Shown: positions 31,860 to 43,444 of the stretch, piece after piece
How positions within the stretch are numbered: position 1 is the stretch's first letter
Layout of the letters: every line of letters starts with the position of its first letter
Assembly: GCA_014529385.2 (NCBI GenBank)
Contig: CM043958.1
Location: forward strand, 80,756,025-80,820,024
Length of the DNA stretch: 64,000 bases
Reading direction: 5' to 3'
DNA from: Adiantum capillus-veneris
Lineage: Eukaryota; Streptophyta; Polypodiopsida; Polypodiales; Pteridaceae
Program-made: the position numbers and the translations under genes
The notes under the pieces: generated by a model
Told to the model about the DNA's origin: nothing
Databases searched by the model: none
The model's input: only the letters and a program-made list of their open reading frames with translations

Positions 31860-33116
31860 CTGCTGATGTTGATGCAGAATGGGCTTTTAGTGCAGAGTGT
31901 ACCTATAATCATGTTGTCCATGATGCATGCATGTCAGTTGAGTGCTGCAAATTCACATGTATGGTATTTTGACAGTGGTGCTACAAAGCACATTACCTCA
32001 CATCGTGATTTGTTCACCTCTCTTGAGTTTGTCCCTCTTGGAAATTCAGTTACTTGTGCCAACAATGCCTCTTATCCAGTTCAGGGAGTTAGAAAGATTG
32101 TGCTTATTGCTGCAAATGGCAGTTCTTTTACACTTGTTGATGCACTTTATGTACCTGGGATCAAGAAGAATCTTTTGTCTCTATCTGCACTTGCTAGACT
32201 TGGTCTTGTAGTCAAATTTTTGGATGAGAGATGTACAATACGTGATCTCAGTTTTGGTGATGAAATTATTGCATCTGGCATTTTATGCCATGGATTGTAT
32301 AATCTCACTTTGTACGACAAGTGTGGACAAAATTTTGCAAATGTAGTTTTGGATTCAAAGGTTATTTTTGATGCAAAACTTTGGCATGCACGTTTTGGTC
32401 ATCTGAATTTTGCCAGGTTGCTACGTTTGCAAAAATCTAGTATGGTTGCTTCTTTGCTGCCTCTTGAAGCACCTGTCAAACACATTTCTAAAGGCTGTAT
32501 TTTGGGTAAGATGCAGCATTCAAAGTTTCCAAAGGATGGTTTAATTAGAGCCACATGCAGGTTACAGCTTGTACATAGTGATGTTTGTGGGCCCATGCAA
32601 ACTCCGTCCTTGGGCAATTACCTTTACTTTGTGACTTTCATTGATGGTTACTCCAGGCATGCATCGGTATTTCCGCTTAAAGCGAAGTCCGACGTATTTA
32701 TGTGCTTTAAACAATTTTTGGCTATGGCTGAAAATGTCTCAAAATGTACTATGGGCACCCTTCATTTCAATCAAGGGAGGGAGTATATGTCTCATGGATT
32801 TAATGCATTTCTGGCTAGTCTTGGGATAAAACACCAATGTACAGTGCCGTATATGCCTCAACAAAATGGTATTGCTAAGAGGAAAAACAAGTCACTTACA
32901 AAAATGGCAAGATGTATCGTCAAAAGTCAAGCTTTGCCACATTCTTTTTGGCTTGAGGCCATCATGTGTTCCACTTATGTACTAAACAGGTGTCCTACAA
33001 AATCTTTGCACTCTATTACTCCATATGAAGCGTGGCATGATAGAAAGCCTTCTATCGAGCACATGCGTGTTTTTGACTGTTTGGCATATGCTTTGGTGCC
33101 ACAAACACAGAGCTAA
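31860..33116 (+). pseudogene. Copia-A protease and integrase
   Basis: One frame runs from 31518 to 33116. Protease: VWYFDSGATKHITSHRDLF (D-S-G-A present, about 31960). Integrase: LWHARFGHLNFARL (zinc region), then LQLVHSDVCGPM (first Asp). The second Asp motif is LHFNQGREY (normally LRSDNGGEY) and the Glu motif is NGIAKRKN (normally NGVAERKN), so two of three catalytic residues are lost. The frame ends at a TAA in NTQS-stop at 33114-33116; the linker continues with NSMIRLSNVFLLVI in another frame. Confidence 0.88.
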
Positions 33117-33299
33117 AAATTCGATGATAAGATTGTCAAATGTATTTTTGTTGGTTATAGTGATGAAAGCAAAGGTTACAAGTTGTATCATCCACAAACA
33201 AAGTGTATTTTGGTTTCACGAGATGTTGTGTTTGTGGAAGATTTTGTTCAGCCCTTGCTATCATGTACTAGAGCACTAATGTAAGCTCACAAGAAATTT

Positions 33300-33694
33300 A
33301 TGACACTTTGTTGCCTCTTTTCAGTGGTGGAAGTACGAATGTAAATTCAAATGAGGCAAATGTACAGCCTATGGGGGTTTTTGAAAGTGTTACAAATCAG
33401 CCTATTATTGATGTAGATGTACATGATGTACTTGATGATGAAAGGGGTGAAAATGAGCAAGCTAGAGGTATGCCAAAATGGTTGGTGCATACATTGCGTG
33501 ACAGTAAATTGGATGCACCTTTGTCTAGTTGTACTTGTTTAGGCTCTCTCCATGCATCTTATGCATCATATTGTTATGCTTTGGCTGTGTCTAGCTTACA
33601 TAATTTTGAGGAACTTCTGTCTTTTGATGAAGCACAAAATTTAGAAAATTAGACGGCTGCCATGCAATCAGAATATGATGCACTTATAGAAAAT
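33300..33694 (+). pseudogene. Copia-A integrase-RT linker, up to the copia-B insertion
   Basis: A frame at 33308-33652 contains GMPKWLVHTLRDSKLDAPL and ends NLEN-stop. The next codons read AAMQSEYDALIEN (33655-33694) and are resumed exactly at 38542 with DTWTLCDLPLGKKAI. Confidence 0.8.
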
Positions 33695-34019
33695 TGTAAA
33701 GAATGAGGATGCAAGAGAGCTACACAAGACAAGCACAAAGCATACAGAGATGGAAAGCTTCTTCTTCTTCTTTTGCACAGAAAAGAGAGTACAAAATGAC
33801 TAAGTGCTAAAACTGAAAAGTAGCACATATGTACATGCGGTCACTAAGTGTGAACTCGCTAGAAGCGTACTAGGCTGGCACTATAAGTGTAGTCCAGCTG
33901 TAGAATCACTGGCAGAGATCCTCCGTGTCGGTCACCTAACACGCCAGTGGGTAAATATCGTAAGCGGCCAAGACCCGTAGTGGATGCCAACTCAAGATGT
34001 AGAGCTCGACATCTCAACA
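33695..34019 (-). repeat. Copia-B 3' LTR (left-hand copy)
   Basis: Same length and ends as the right-hand LTR, with six substitutions by eye (about 1.8%). Confidence 0.93.
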
Positions 34020-35623
34020 CTCCCCCTCGAGCTCTGCATGTCGCAAAGTCCAAGCATAGTCCGGAAACGTCGAAGCTTCTCAGCTCCGAGGGCCTTGGTA
34101 AAGATATCCGCTATCTGCTCCTCTGTGCTGACGTAGACCAAGTTGATGTCACCCGCCAACACTCGCTCTCGAACGTAGTGGTAATGGACCTCTATGTGCT
34201 TGATCCTAGCATGGAACACTGGGTTCCTAGCCAACTGCATGCTGCTAAGGTTGTCACAATGGATGACAATCTGCTGGTCCACCTGCACTCCCAAGTCCTC
34301 AAGTAATGTGCGTAGCCAAGCTACCTTGCACGCCGCAATTGCTGCACCTCTTTACTCGGCCTCTGTGCTCGATAAAGCAACCGTAGGCTGCTTTTTGCTA
34401 CTCCAAGTAACAGCAGCACTCCCAAAAGAGAACATGAAGCCACTCGTAGATCTCCTATCAACAATGCTACCTGCCCAATCTGCATCTGTATACCCATACA
34501 ATGCTAATGGTGCATCTGCTGCATAGAACAATGCGTAGTCAAGATTCCCTTGCACATAGCGAAGTGTGCATCGTACTCCATCCAAATGTGGCTTCCTTGG
34601 AAGCTGCATGAACTGACTCTCCAAGCCTATTGTGTAACTCAAGTTTGGCCTCGTGATAGTCAAGTAGATTAGACTACCCACAATCTTCCTGTACATCTTG
34701 ACATCCTCAACAACATCACCCTTCTCTGCACTCAACTTTGCATTCACATCCAAGGGAATAGAAATTGGCTTACAACCAGCCATACCATACTTTGACCACA
34801 TGTCCAAAGCATACTGTCTCTGTGACAGCCATACACCCTCTGGAGTCTTGATCACCTCAATGCCAAGAAAGTAGCGCAACTCGCCCAAATATTTCATTTC
34901 AAACTCCTGTTTGAGAAGACCCTTCACATGGTCAATCTCCATAGGATTGTCACCCACAATAATAAGGTCATCTACATATATGGTAATGACCACAATCCCC
35001 ACATCACTCTCATGTACATAGAGTGAATGATCAGCATGAGCTCTCCTAAACCCAATACTAACAAGATACTTGGCAATCCTGTCATACCATGCTCTAGAGC
35101 CCTGCTTCAAACCATACAAAGCTTTGAGAAGTCTACATACATAATCTAGGTAACCTGGATCGACATAACCAGGTGGTTGATCCATATACACTTCCTCTTG
35201 CAACTCACCATTCAAGAAGGCATTCTTTACATCTAGTTGATGCATAATCCATCCTCTAGATGCAGCCACTGCTATGACAGCTCTCACAGTCGTCATCTTT
35301 GCCACTGGAGCAAAGGTCTCCTCATAGTCTATGCCATACGTCTGTGCATAAACCTTTGCGACCAGCCTTGCCTTGTAACGCTCAATGTTACCATCAGCCT
35401 TATGCTTGGTTTTATACACCCATTTACAACCAATATCTTTCTTGCCACTTGGCAATGGCACCAACTCCCATGTGTCGTTTGCTTCCAATGCAGCCATCTC
35501 TTCATTCATTGCATCATCCCAATGCACATTTCCAACTGCATCCTCAAAATATGTGGGCCCCACATCTTGTATCACCTTAGCCATGTAGGCTTGGTGATGT
35601 GCTAGATACCCATCATAAGTCAA
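34000..35623 (-). pseudogene. Copia-B reverse transcriptase and RNase H, nearly intact
   Basis: The frame 35623-34352 is open for 423 codons: NDTWELVPLPSGKKDIGCKW, KARLVAKVYAQTYGIDYEET, HQLDVKNAFLNGELQEEVYM, ALYGLKQGSRAWYDRI and the catalytic ITIYVDDLIIVGD. RNase H follows: YGYTDADWAGSIVDRRSTSG, and after one stop at 34349-34351, IHCDNLSSMQLARNPVFHAR and HIEVHYHYVRERV. The single TGA after TEAE (where family members read AEYRA) is the only break seen. This is the best preserved pol region in the window. Confidence 0.92.
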
Positions 35624-35774
35624 TTTTTGAACTGGATTTCTGACTCTGTTAGATCTGCGGGGTCACTCCTTTGCTCTCTAGCATCTTCTTGTACTTTCCT
35701 TACACCAGGTGTCCTGACAGCCGGAATTCCAAATTCCTCATCAAGACTTTGTTCAGAACCATCTGAATCCATGT

Positions 35775-36403
35775 CTACATGTGAAAAACCTGATGATGGA
35801 TCAACCATAAAGGGAGGTTCATCAACCTTTCCTTTCCTTTTCGTGATACATTCCCTGTACCTGTTGGTGGACTAACCTGCGTACGTAGTCTACCATTCCA
35901 TGGATTCTCAATAGAGCCACGAGAAGACGACTCTTGTGGTCCACTCAAAACCTGTGACTGTGGCCTCACATTTTGTACAACCACATCATCTTTTACATCA
36001 GCCCCAATAGTGCCATGTGCATTACTGTACCAGCTGCTCATCTCATCAAAGACTACATCTCTGCTCACTCGTAATTCTCGTGTAGTAGGATTGTAGCACC
36101 TGTACCCCTTTTGTTCAAGGGAATATCCCACTCTGCTTTAGGATCCAATTTCCTACGCAACTCATCTGGTACGTGCACGTAAGCTATGCAGCCAAACACT
36201 TTCAAGTGTGTCAACTAAGGCTTTGTAACTGTAAACTTTTCCGCAGGTGTTACATCATGCACCGCAACTGTAGGTTTCCTGTTCATAATGTACACAGCTG
36301 TATTTACAGCTTCAGCCCAGAAATGATGAGGCATGTTCTTCTCATTCATCAATGCACGTGCAACCTCTGCAATGTGCCTGTTTTTCCTTTCTGCGACCCC
36401 ATT
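35775..36403 (-). pseudogene. Copia-B integrase C-terminal part and linker
   Basis: NGVAERKNRHIAEVARALMN supplies the integrase Glu and is followed by MPHHFWAEAVNTAVYIMNR. GYSLEQKGYRCYNPTTRELR and SRDVVFDEM (36131-36030) are the usual copia sequence between integrase and RT. Confidence 0.85.
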
Positions 36404-37165
36404 CTATTGTGGAGTATATCTGCATGTAAACTGCCTGCGTATACCATGCATTCGCAGAAAATCTGAAAAATCGTTGGAGAAGTACTCTCCCCCTCCATCT
36501 GACCTCAATGTCTTGATTTGCATATCTGTCTCCTTCTCAATCATGACTTTGAAGTCCTGAAAGTGACCAAACACTTCACTTTTGTTACGCATGAAGTAGA
36601 CCCATACTTTCCTTGTATGGTCATCAATGAAAGAGACATAATACCTGCAACCATGTATACTTGCAGTATCGGTTGGACCCCAAACATTTGTGTGCACCAC
36701 CTCAAGTGGCTTTTTACATACATTGCGCTCATGTGGAAATGAGCCCTTTGACTGTTTTCCAAACTAGCATGCTGCACACACTTTATGCATACCATCCACC
36801 TTGAATTTGGGCAAACCTTTTACAATCTGTTTTGATTGCATGCTGCGCAATCTCTGCTCATTGACATGGCCAATGCGTTTGTGCCAAATGTCAACATCAG
36901 CCACAACACCTGTGCCCTATGAAAATAATGCAGCTTTTACCTCAGGCATGTCTACATTCAGCGTAAACATTCTGCCCACACATTTTCCCTCTGTGATCAG
37001 CTTACAGCCATTCTGGAAATCTTCTACATAATAGCCATTTGGATTGAAGCGAACCTGCAAACCCTGCTCAACCATTTTTCCAACAGAAAAAAGATTCTTT
37101 TTAATGTTTGCGACATGAAGTACATTTGCTAAGTACTTTGATTTCTCACTCTTCGTATTTAGAGG
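36400..37165 (-). pseudogene. Copia-B protease remnant and integrase, first part
   Basis: The text resumes in the C-terminal half of protease: LANVLHVANIKKNLFSVGKM. The D-S-G active site is gone. Integrase reads IWHKRIGHVNEQRLRSMQ (zinc region), then VVHTNVWGPTDTA, where the first catalytic Asp (H-T-D) is Asn. LRSDGGGEYFSNDF supplies the second Asp. A stop follows RYTPQ at 36404. Confidence 0.85.
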
Positions 37166-37189
37166 TATGTCCCCGACTCCCCCTGCCTT

Positions 37190-37951
37190 GAGACTGGTTT
37201 CCCCTGCCACCTGTATTGTTTTGATTTGATTGACCTTTTTGAAATTGGCCCCTGCAACCACTTGGGCCTCGACCACGACCTCTACCTCTACCTGTGTTGG
37301 AGTTAGAATAGAAGGCATGTTCAGACCTATTTCTGCACGAGAAGTAGATGTGTCAAGACCAAGGTTCTTCTCCTCAAGAATAAGCATAGAAATCAAATCT
37401 TGGAACACGGGGATGTCGTTTCTTGTATTCATGGAAGACCTGAAATGTACATACTCATCTCATATACCATCCAAGCATGCACGGACAATGTCATCGTCTT
37501 CCACTGAGACTTTAATAGATCCAAGAGCCTCAATGATACTCTTGATCTTCAAAGCATAATCATTGATGGAGAGGTTGTTCCTCTTAACGTGATTTAGCTC
37601 CGACTTTAGTTGAAGATTCCTGGCCTTGGTGTTCACCTCGAACACTCTGCCTAAGTTTTTCCATGCAATGGCGGGGGTTTCAGCATCTTGTAGATAGCCC
37701 ATCATGCCATCTATGATGCTCATAGAAAGCCAATACATCACTTTGCTCTGGCCTTGTTGCCAGTCCCTCAAATCTTTCCTTTGTTCTGCTGTAGCATTTG
37801 CCTCGGGAATCCCTGATTCCTTTTCATTGTCTCCTTCTACATAGTCCCAATAACCTTTTCCGTTTAGGAAATTTGTTATTCTGAACTTCCATGCAGGGTA
37901 GTTATTTTTCTCAAGCTTCTCAGTGACAATCTGACTGAAACCGTCAAACAT
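37190..37951 (-). pseudogene. Copia-B gag
   Basis: The frame 37951-37460 starts MFDGFSQIVTEKLEKNNYPA, followed by KFRITNFLNGKGYWDYVEGD and LKSELNHVKRNNLSINDYAL, all typical of copia gag. A TGA follows CLDGI (37458-37460), after which DEYVHFRSSMNTRNDIPVFQ continues in frame. A Gly/Arg-rich tail (TGRGRGRGRGP) lies at 37300-37260 in another frame. The CCHC knuckle expected next is absent. Confidence 0.85.
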
Positions 37952-38211
37952 CTTGAAGCACTAAGACAAAATAGCTGCAATCTGCAAAAACCTGCAAATC
38001 TGTTGAACCTGCTATCGTGGTACCTGTAACGCTTTCTACACTCAACGAGTGTCCACAATCAAGCGTACATACAACCACTGTACTTGTACAGTAAATCTCT
38101 GTGTACTGCACTTTGGAGACCTGTTCAGAAACTTGTCGTGGATTGCGAACGAAGGGATTGTGATGCTCTTGCTCTCTTAGCCTCTCTTGCCTGCACCAGG
38201 ATCTGATACCA

Positions 38212-38536
38212 TGTAAAGAATGAGGATGCAAGAGAGCTACACAAGACAAGCACAAAGCACACAGAGATGGAAAGCTTCTTCTTCTTCTTTTGCACAGAAA
38301 AGAGAGTACAAAATGACTAAATGCTAAAACTGAAAAGTAGCACATATGTACATGCGGTCACTAAGTGTGAACTCGCTAGAAGCGTACTAGGCTGGCACTA
38401 TAAGTGTAGTCCAGCTGTAGAATCACTGGCAGAGATCCTCCGTGTCAGTCACCTAACGCGCCAGTGAGTAAATATCGTAAGCGGCCAAGACCCGTAGTGG
38501 ATGCCAGCTCAAGATGTAGAGCTCGACATCTCAACA
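38212..38536 (-). repeat. Copia-B 5' LTR (right-hand copy)
   Basis: It begins TGTTGAGATG and ends CATTCTTTACA on the minus strand; 325 bases. The adjoining TGGTATCAGATC (38211-38200) is the primer site of initiator tRNA-Met type. Confidence 0.93.
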
Positions 38537-38541
38537 AAAAT

Positions 38542-39997
38542 GACACATGGACTTTATGTGATTTGCCTCTTGGCAAAAAGGCCATTGGTACAAAGTGGAT
38601 TTACAAGTTGAAACACAAGCCAGATGGTGAGATTGATCGCTATAAGGCTCGACTTGTTGCAAAGGGTTATACACAACAAAAAGGCATAGATTATGAAGAG
38701 ACTTTTTCTCCCACTTGTCATATGACGATTGTGCATTTTCTATGTGCATTGGCATCTCATTTTGGTTGGAATGTACATCAACCAGAAATTGTTACTGCTT
38801 TCTTGAATGGTGACATATTTGAGGAAGTTTATGTAACGCAGCCTTGTAACTTTGTCAAGAAAGGACAAGAGGATAAGGTGTGTAAATGTAACAAAGCTTT
38901 GTATGGGTTGAAGCAATCTCCTCGTGCTTGGTATGAGAAGACTGACACTCATTTGGTCAAACAAGGATTTTGTAACATTCCAACAGAAAGCACATTGTAT
39001 GTCAAGCGTGAGGGTTATGTACTTCTCATTGAGGTTCTTTATGTAGATGATTTGTTGATCACTGGACCAAATGAGAGACATATTTCTGAATTTAAGGCTG
39101 ATTTGAATGCTACTTTCAAGGTGAAATATTTGGGGGTGTTGCATCATTACTTGGGCATACAGTTTAAGCAGTGTGATGGTGGTATTGTCTTGTGTCAGAA
39201 TAGTTACATAGAGACATTGCTATGTAAGTTTGGACTTAAGGATTGAAAACCCATTGCCACTCCCGTGGAAACAGGTTTGAAGTTGAGTCTACATGATGCT
39301 GGTGATCCTAGTGATGTCACTCTTTACCACACTGCTGTTGACTGCCTCATTTATGTATGCAACACGAGGCCGGATATTGAGTTTGTAGTCTCACAGGTTA
39401 GCAAATTTATGCATAGCCCAGGGTCTAATCAGTGGTAGGCAGTCAAGACGATTTTTCACTACTTGAGTTGCACTTTACATCTTGGCTTGTTTTAGGGCCC
39501 AGGGGGGATCATTGCCACCAGCCTTACATGCTTTTTCGGACTCAGATTGGGCTGGTTGTTTTAACACACGAGTGTCCACAAGTGGTTTTTGTTTCATGCT
39601 TGGTAGTTCATGTATATCATGTTTGAGCAAGAAGCAACCTATTGTGGCCACTTCTAGTTGTGAGGTTGAGTACAGGGCAGTCTTCACAGCTACAATTGAC
39701 TGTGTATGGCTCAAACGCCTTATGGCTGATTTGGGTGTTGGACAAGACACTACCAACACTATCTACACTGACAACCAAAGTGCATTGGCAGTTGCAAGGA
39801 ACCTAATTTTTCATGCTCGCACAACGCACATTGAGGTGCATTACCACTATGTCAAGGAGAGGCTCTTAGCAGGAGATATGAGCTTGGCTTATGTGTCAAC
39901 CCAGGACAACCTTGCAAATCTTTTCACAAAGGCATTGTCTCATGAGAAGTTTGAAGATTTCCGCAAAGCTTTGGGCTTACTCCCCTTTGTGGAATGA
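38542..39997 (+). pseudogene. Copia-A reverse transcriptase and RNase H
   Basis: From DTWTLCDLPLGKKAIGTKW the RT runs KARLVAKGYTQQKGIDYEET, EVYVTQPCNFVKKGQ, ALYGLKQSPRAWYE and the catalytic EVLYVDDLLITGP. A stop at 39244-39246 precedes KPIATPVETGLKLSLHDAG. RNase H shows FSDSDWAGCFNTRVSTSG, YTDNQSALAVARNLIFHAR and HIEVHYHYVKERLLAGDM, ending LLPFVE-stop at 39997. Three stops in all. The upstream 38464-38541 part of the open frame is copia-B LTR, not gene. Confidence 0.92.
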
Positions 39998-40071
39998 TCA
40001 TGTCCTCAGGGCATGGCACTTCCCTTTACTCATGTGCCAGCTGTCGTTCACCGCATCACTCTAGGGGGGAT

Positions 40072-40301
40072 TGGTTACCATAAACATGTGGTAGTGATGT
40101 GTGTGAGCACACTTAGGACCGCCAGGGCATTTTTTCCCTCTTTAGGAGGTTTTTTCCCACGAGCATTGTATATACGTCCATTCATTCTAGGGCTATCGAT
40201 CTTTCCATTGCACACTAAGTAATACACTCTCTGTTGTGTGCCTTGAGCTTCCTTCATCTTCTCCAAGATTTTTGTGTTTTCTTGCAACCCTAATTCCAAA
40301 A
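40072..40301 (+). repeat. Copia-A 3' LTR
   Basis: It starts TGGTTACCATAAACATG one base after the purine tract and ends ...AATTCCAAAA, 230 bases. The 3' end lacks the usual CA through substitution. Confidence 0.88.
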
Positions 40302-42010
40302 ACCTCTTGCTGCCACTTCTTCCAACATAGCAATAAGAGGGTGGGTGTGGCAGCAAACCAAAGAGGAGCTAAGGGGCAACCTTGACGAATAGATCTCTTG
40401 ACTTCAAAACAACCAACTATTCTTGAGTTGAATAGAAATTCTGAAGAGATCCCTTCTCCAAGGGTACTAACAGCTTGACAAATTCGTGGACCAAACCCCA
40501 AAGTCCATAGTGTTTCTTGCACAAAAGACCAGGTTATCCTATCATATGCCTTGTCCAGGTCCAATTGGAGCAAGACAGACACGTTCCTATATCTTGAACC
40601 TAGCATATTCCATACCAAACATGGCCGCCACAATGTTTTTTGTAAATTGATCTTCCTTTAATAAACCCATGCTGATGAGGAGAGATAGCATCAACCAAAA
40701 TCGGAGACATTCTTTCCGCAATGAGTTTAAACAACACCTTGTAGACCACATTCATCATTGTAATTGGTCTCTAATGTTTGAGTTGAGAGCAAGCAAGTTT
40801 CTTGGGGATGAGTTTAATCAATCCTTTCTTCACCCTTGATTCAAGCGAACCTTCTATAAAGGTTCTGAATACAGGAGCCAAGAAAATCCCAGAATTCTTG
40901 ACAAAACTTAACCGTGATCCCATTCCACCCTAGCGCCTTCTCTTCACCCAGTTTTTTAAGGGTCCTCCAGCATTCATACAAGGTAAATGGCCTTTCCATA
41001 AAGTTCACTCAATCAGGGTCTACTAAAGTTGGGGTGGCCGAGATTATGGGAGAGGGGGAGTCCTCATTTCCAATGATTTCGCTAAGGTGATCTAACATGA
41101 CTTTTCCCATCTGATCAAGGTTATTAATATGAGCTCCTTGTTGGTCGATCAAGGAGGAGATGGTAGTCTGATGTTTTCTCACCTTGATCGCTCTGAGTAA
41201 GGTGTTTTTGTCAACATCCTCGGTTTTGATGTGACTTTCCTTGGCTTGAAGTCTAAGGAGATACGTCGCCTCCATATCCCTTTCGCGCAGGGTCTACTTG
41301 AGCTTCAATCATTTAGTGTGCTTTTGATTCGAAGCCTTTTCTTACATTTTTTTCTAGCCAAGCTCTTCAAACCTTGATTTGCAGATTGATATTGTGTGGT
41401 TATTACTTCTTTTCAGCATTGGACCCACTCTCTTGATTGCTAATTGGATTATTTTACTAAAACTCTTCCATGAGTCGGTCCTTTCCTTAACTATGTCTTG
41501 GTTAAGCTCTTTCGAATGGCGAGACATCAGAGCCTTGAAGTGAGCATTTTTAAATAGATTAGGGTAGGTGATAAGAATTCTATTGCCACCCTGTGATTGA
41601 TGTGATTTTTGTGAAGAAAATATCAAGGTTCTAAGCAGAGGAAAATGAACAAAGAGATTTTCACTCACAAGGACTTGCATAAGTAAAGAAGACGGCACCC
41701 AATCTCCACCGTGAGAAAAATAGAGTCTATCAAGTCCGGCGTTTGATTGGGCGGCTTGGAGACACTCGTAAGTGAACCCCGTGTCATCCTTCCAAGGGCC
41801 AGCTTTCTAGGCATCCACTAGAGCCCATTTTTCTTCCAAGGAAGACCACTTCTTACCCTCCTCCCCAACAAAAATGTGGGGAGGCCCCTATCTATCTTGT
41901 CTGAAACAAACCATGTTAAAATCCCCCATCAAACAAAATTCTCCTTCTATTTGTATTTGTGAGAGGTCATACCATAACATCTTCCTACCCTTGGAGTCAT
42001 TAGGCTAGAT
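40302..42010 (-). mobile_element. LINE-2, 5' portion: endonuclease and first RT blocks
   Basis: Read leftwards from 42010: LWYDLSQIQIEGEF, CLMGDFNMVCFRQD (endonuclease G-D-F-N), AAQSNAGLDRLYFSHGGDW, then linker frames (41698-41354, 41275-41009). RT follows: LLQLDLDKAYDRITWSFVQE and VKRSIRQGCPLAPLWFA, with AMLEEVAARG at 40332-40303. The RT resumes as RQIQGLQV at 30321. The 5' end is truncated near 42010 within the endonuclease. Stops interrupt it. Confidence 0.85.
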
Positions 42011-43284
42011 TTTGCACCATACTCAATGTTAAGAAAATAGGCCCATTGAGTATGGGCCTACTTTTCATCAAGTCGATGATTAGAAAAATCACGTTTAAGA
42101 CCAATCCAATTATTTTATGCAATCAACACACATAGTTGAGAACATAAGTCGTGTTTATGAGAATCATCAAAGCAATACTTAATACTCAAATAGTATCGGA
42201 CAATATTCTCTAAATACTATACTCCAATACGAGTTTTAAGGCTTTGTGAACTAGTATAGAATTGTGTGGATGACTTTCATGCGAGTAGTTCAAAAAGAAC
42301 AAGTCCTTGCCTAAAATAAAAAACTTCAATATTAGATACAAATTGGCATCGCCTACTTCTTGAAACCAGCCAAGTCAAGGGACCAAAATGACTATGAATA
42401 GGAACCCCAGTCCAAGGTCAGGGTCTAGACCACCTAACACCTATCAACCAAAAAGGAAATAACAATAGTGGGCTTGTCAAAGACCTAACACCAAACAGTA
42501 TTCCAAGTCATCATGGTAGCCACCCGCCTTGCCTGGGAAGGCCTTGTGTTTAGGAGGTGTGTGTTTCTGCTTTAAAAATAATACTTATACATAAAAGAAC
42601 ACATTATTCAAAAGAAAACGGACTTGAGACATTAAGAAGAAGATTAGTACAAAAACTTTTCTGCCTTTGAATCGTTTTTGTACAATATGGTCAGAATGAG
42701 ATATCATTCCCAATATCAAGAGAAATAACTAGTCTATAGGTGAAATACACCATTATCATCAAGGTTGCATTGCAACAAACCTAATTCTCTTTAAGCAAGG
42801 ATAGCATTCTCACCATAAATAGAAGAAGAGATCAGTGTCAACTTCTAGCATCCGCATCCACATCCACATTCACCAATCCAAGTCCATCATGTCCAGCTAT
42901 AGAATTTGGAATGGGGAGAAGTGTGGCAAATGGCATGACCTTCAATGCAATACCTTGTGTTTCAGATCAAGCAGAGGAAAAGGCTTGACCATGACCCCAC
43001 ATAGAGCAGATTTTCATGCAGAGTAATTATGAGGGCAAGTTATGCAAGGAAATAGTACAAGAGAAGAAATTCAAGGGGAGGTCAAATTCACCCAAACCTA
43101 TAGGCAATCTTCTAAGAAAATTTTGATGAGGGACAGGCATTAGTAAAAAACTACAAAGTACAGGGTGGAGAGACTACTTTCCTAGCCATGAGGAGCACTG
43201 CACATTAGATAGACTCCCAAAACTAAGGCAAATTCAAGACCAAATGTTGTAAGGACAATGAAAAAAGAGTCAATTTGGAAATGC

Positions 43285-43287
<3 letters not shown>
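42011..43287. other. Non-coding DNA with a compact inverted repeat
   Basis: CCATACTCAAT (42017-42027) and ATTGAGTATGG (42045-42055) are perfect inverted repeats, and TAGGCCCA/TGGGCCTA overlap them at 42038-42060. The rest, to 43287, shows no gene. Confidence 0.5.
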
Positions 43288-43345
<58 letters not shown>

Positions 43346-43357
43346 GTTGTTGTTGTT
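43288..43357 (+). repeat. (GT)n followed by (GTT)n
   Basis: About 28 GT units, then five GTT units. Confidence 0.95.
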
Positions 43358-43444
43358 TTAAGTTATATAATAAGACATAAATGAACTTTTACATTCAAAA
43401 GACAACTGACTTCAGAGAAAAGGCAAAAATTAGTACAAAAACAA

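Larger units (their letters stand above)
33695..38536 (-). mobile_element. Copia-B: full-length Ty1/copia element nested in copia-A
   Basis: Two 325-base LTRs (33695-34019 and 38212-38536) differ at six positions by eye. AAAAT flanks both sides (33690-33694, 38537-38541), a perfect 5-base target duplication. On the minus strand the order is LTR, primer site (38211-38200), gag, shortened protease, integrase, RT, RNase H, purine tract (GAGGGGGAG, 34028-34020), LTR. RT and RNase H are nearly intact. The gag zinc knuckle and protease active site are missing through an internal deletion near 37165. Confidence 0.95.
30322..40301 (+). mobile_element. Copia-A: full-length Ty1/copia element, split by copia-B
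   Basis: Two short LTRs (30322-30548 and 40072-40301) bracket gag, protease, integrase, RT and RNase H in Ty1/copia order on the plus strand. Flanks are ACGTC (30317-30321) and ACCTC (40302-40306), a 5-base target duplication with one change. An initiator tRNA-Met-type primer site follows the 5' LTR and a purine tract (CTAGGGGGGA, 40061-40070) precedes the 3' LTR. Copia-B sits between the integrase/RT linker and RT. Point mutations in gag and integrase make it inactive. Confidence 0.93.

Noticed and set aside
38464-38541. N-terminal extension of the copia-A RT frame
   Set aside because: It is translated copia-B LTR plus target duplication; the copia-A coding sequence resumes at 38542.
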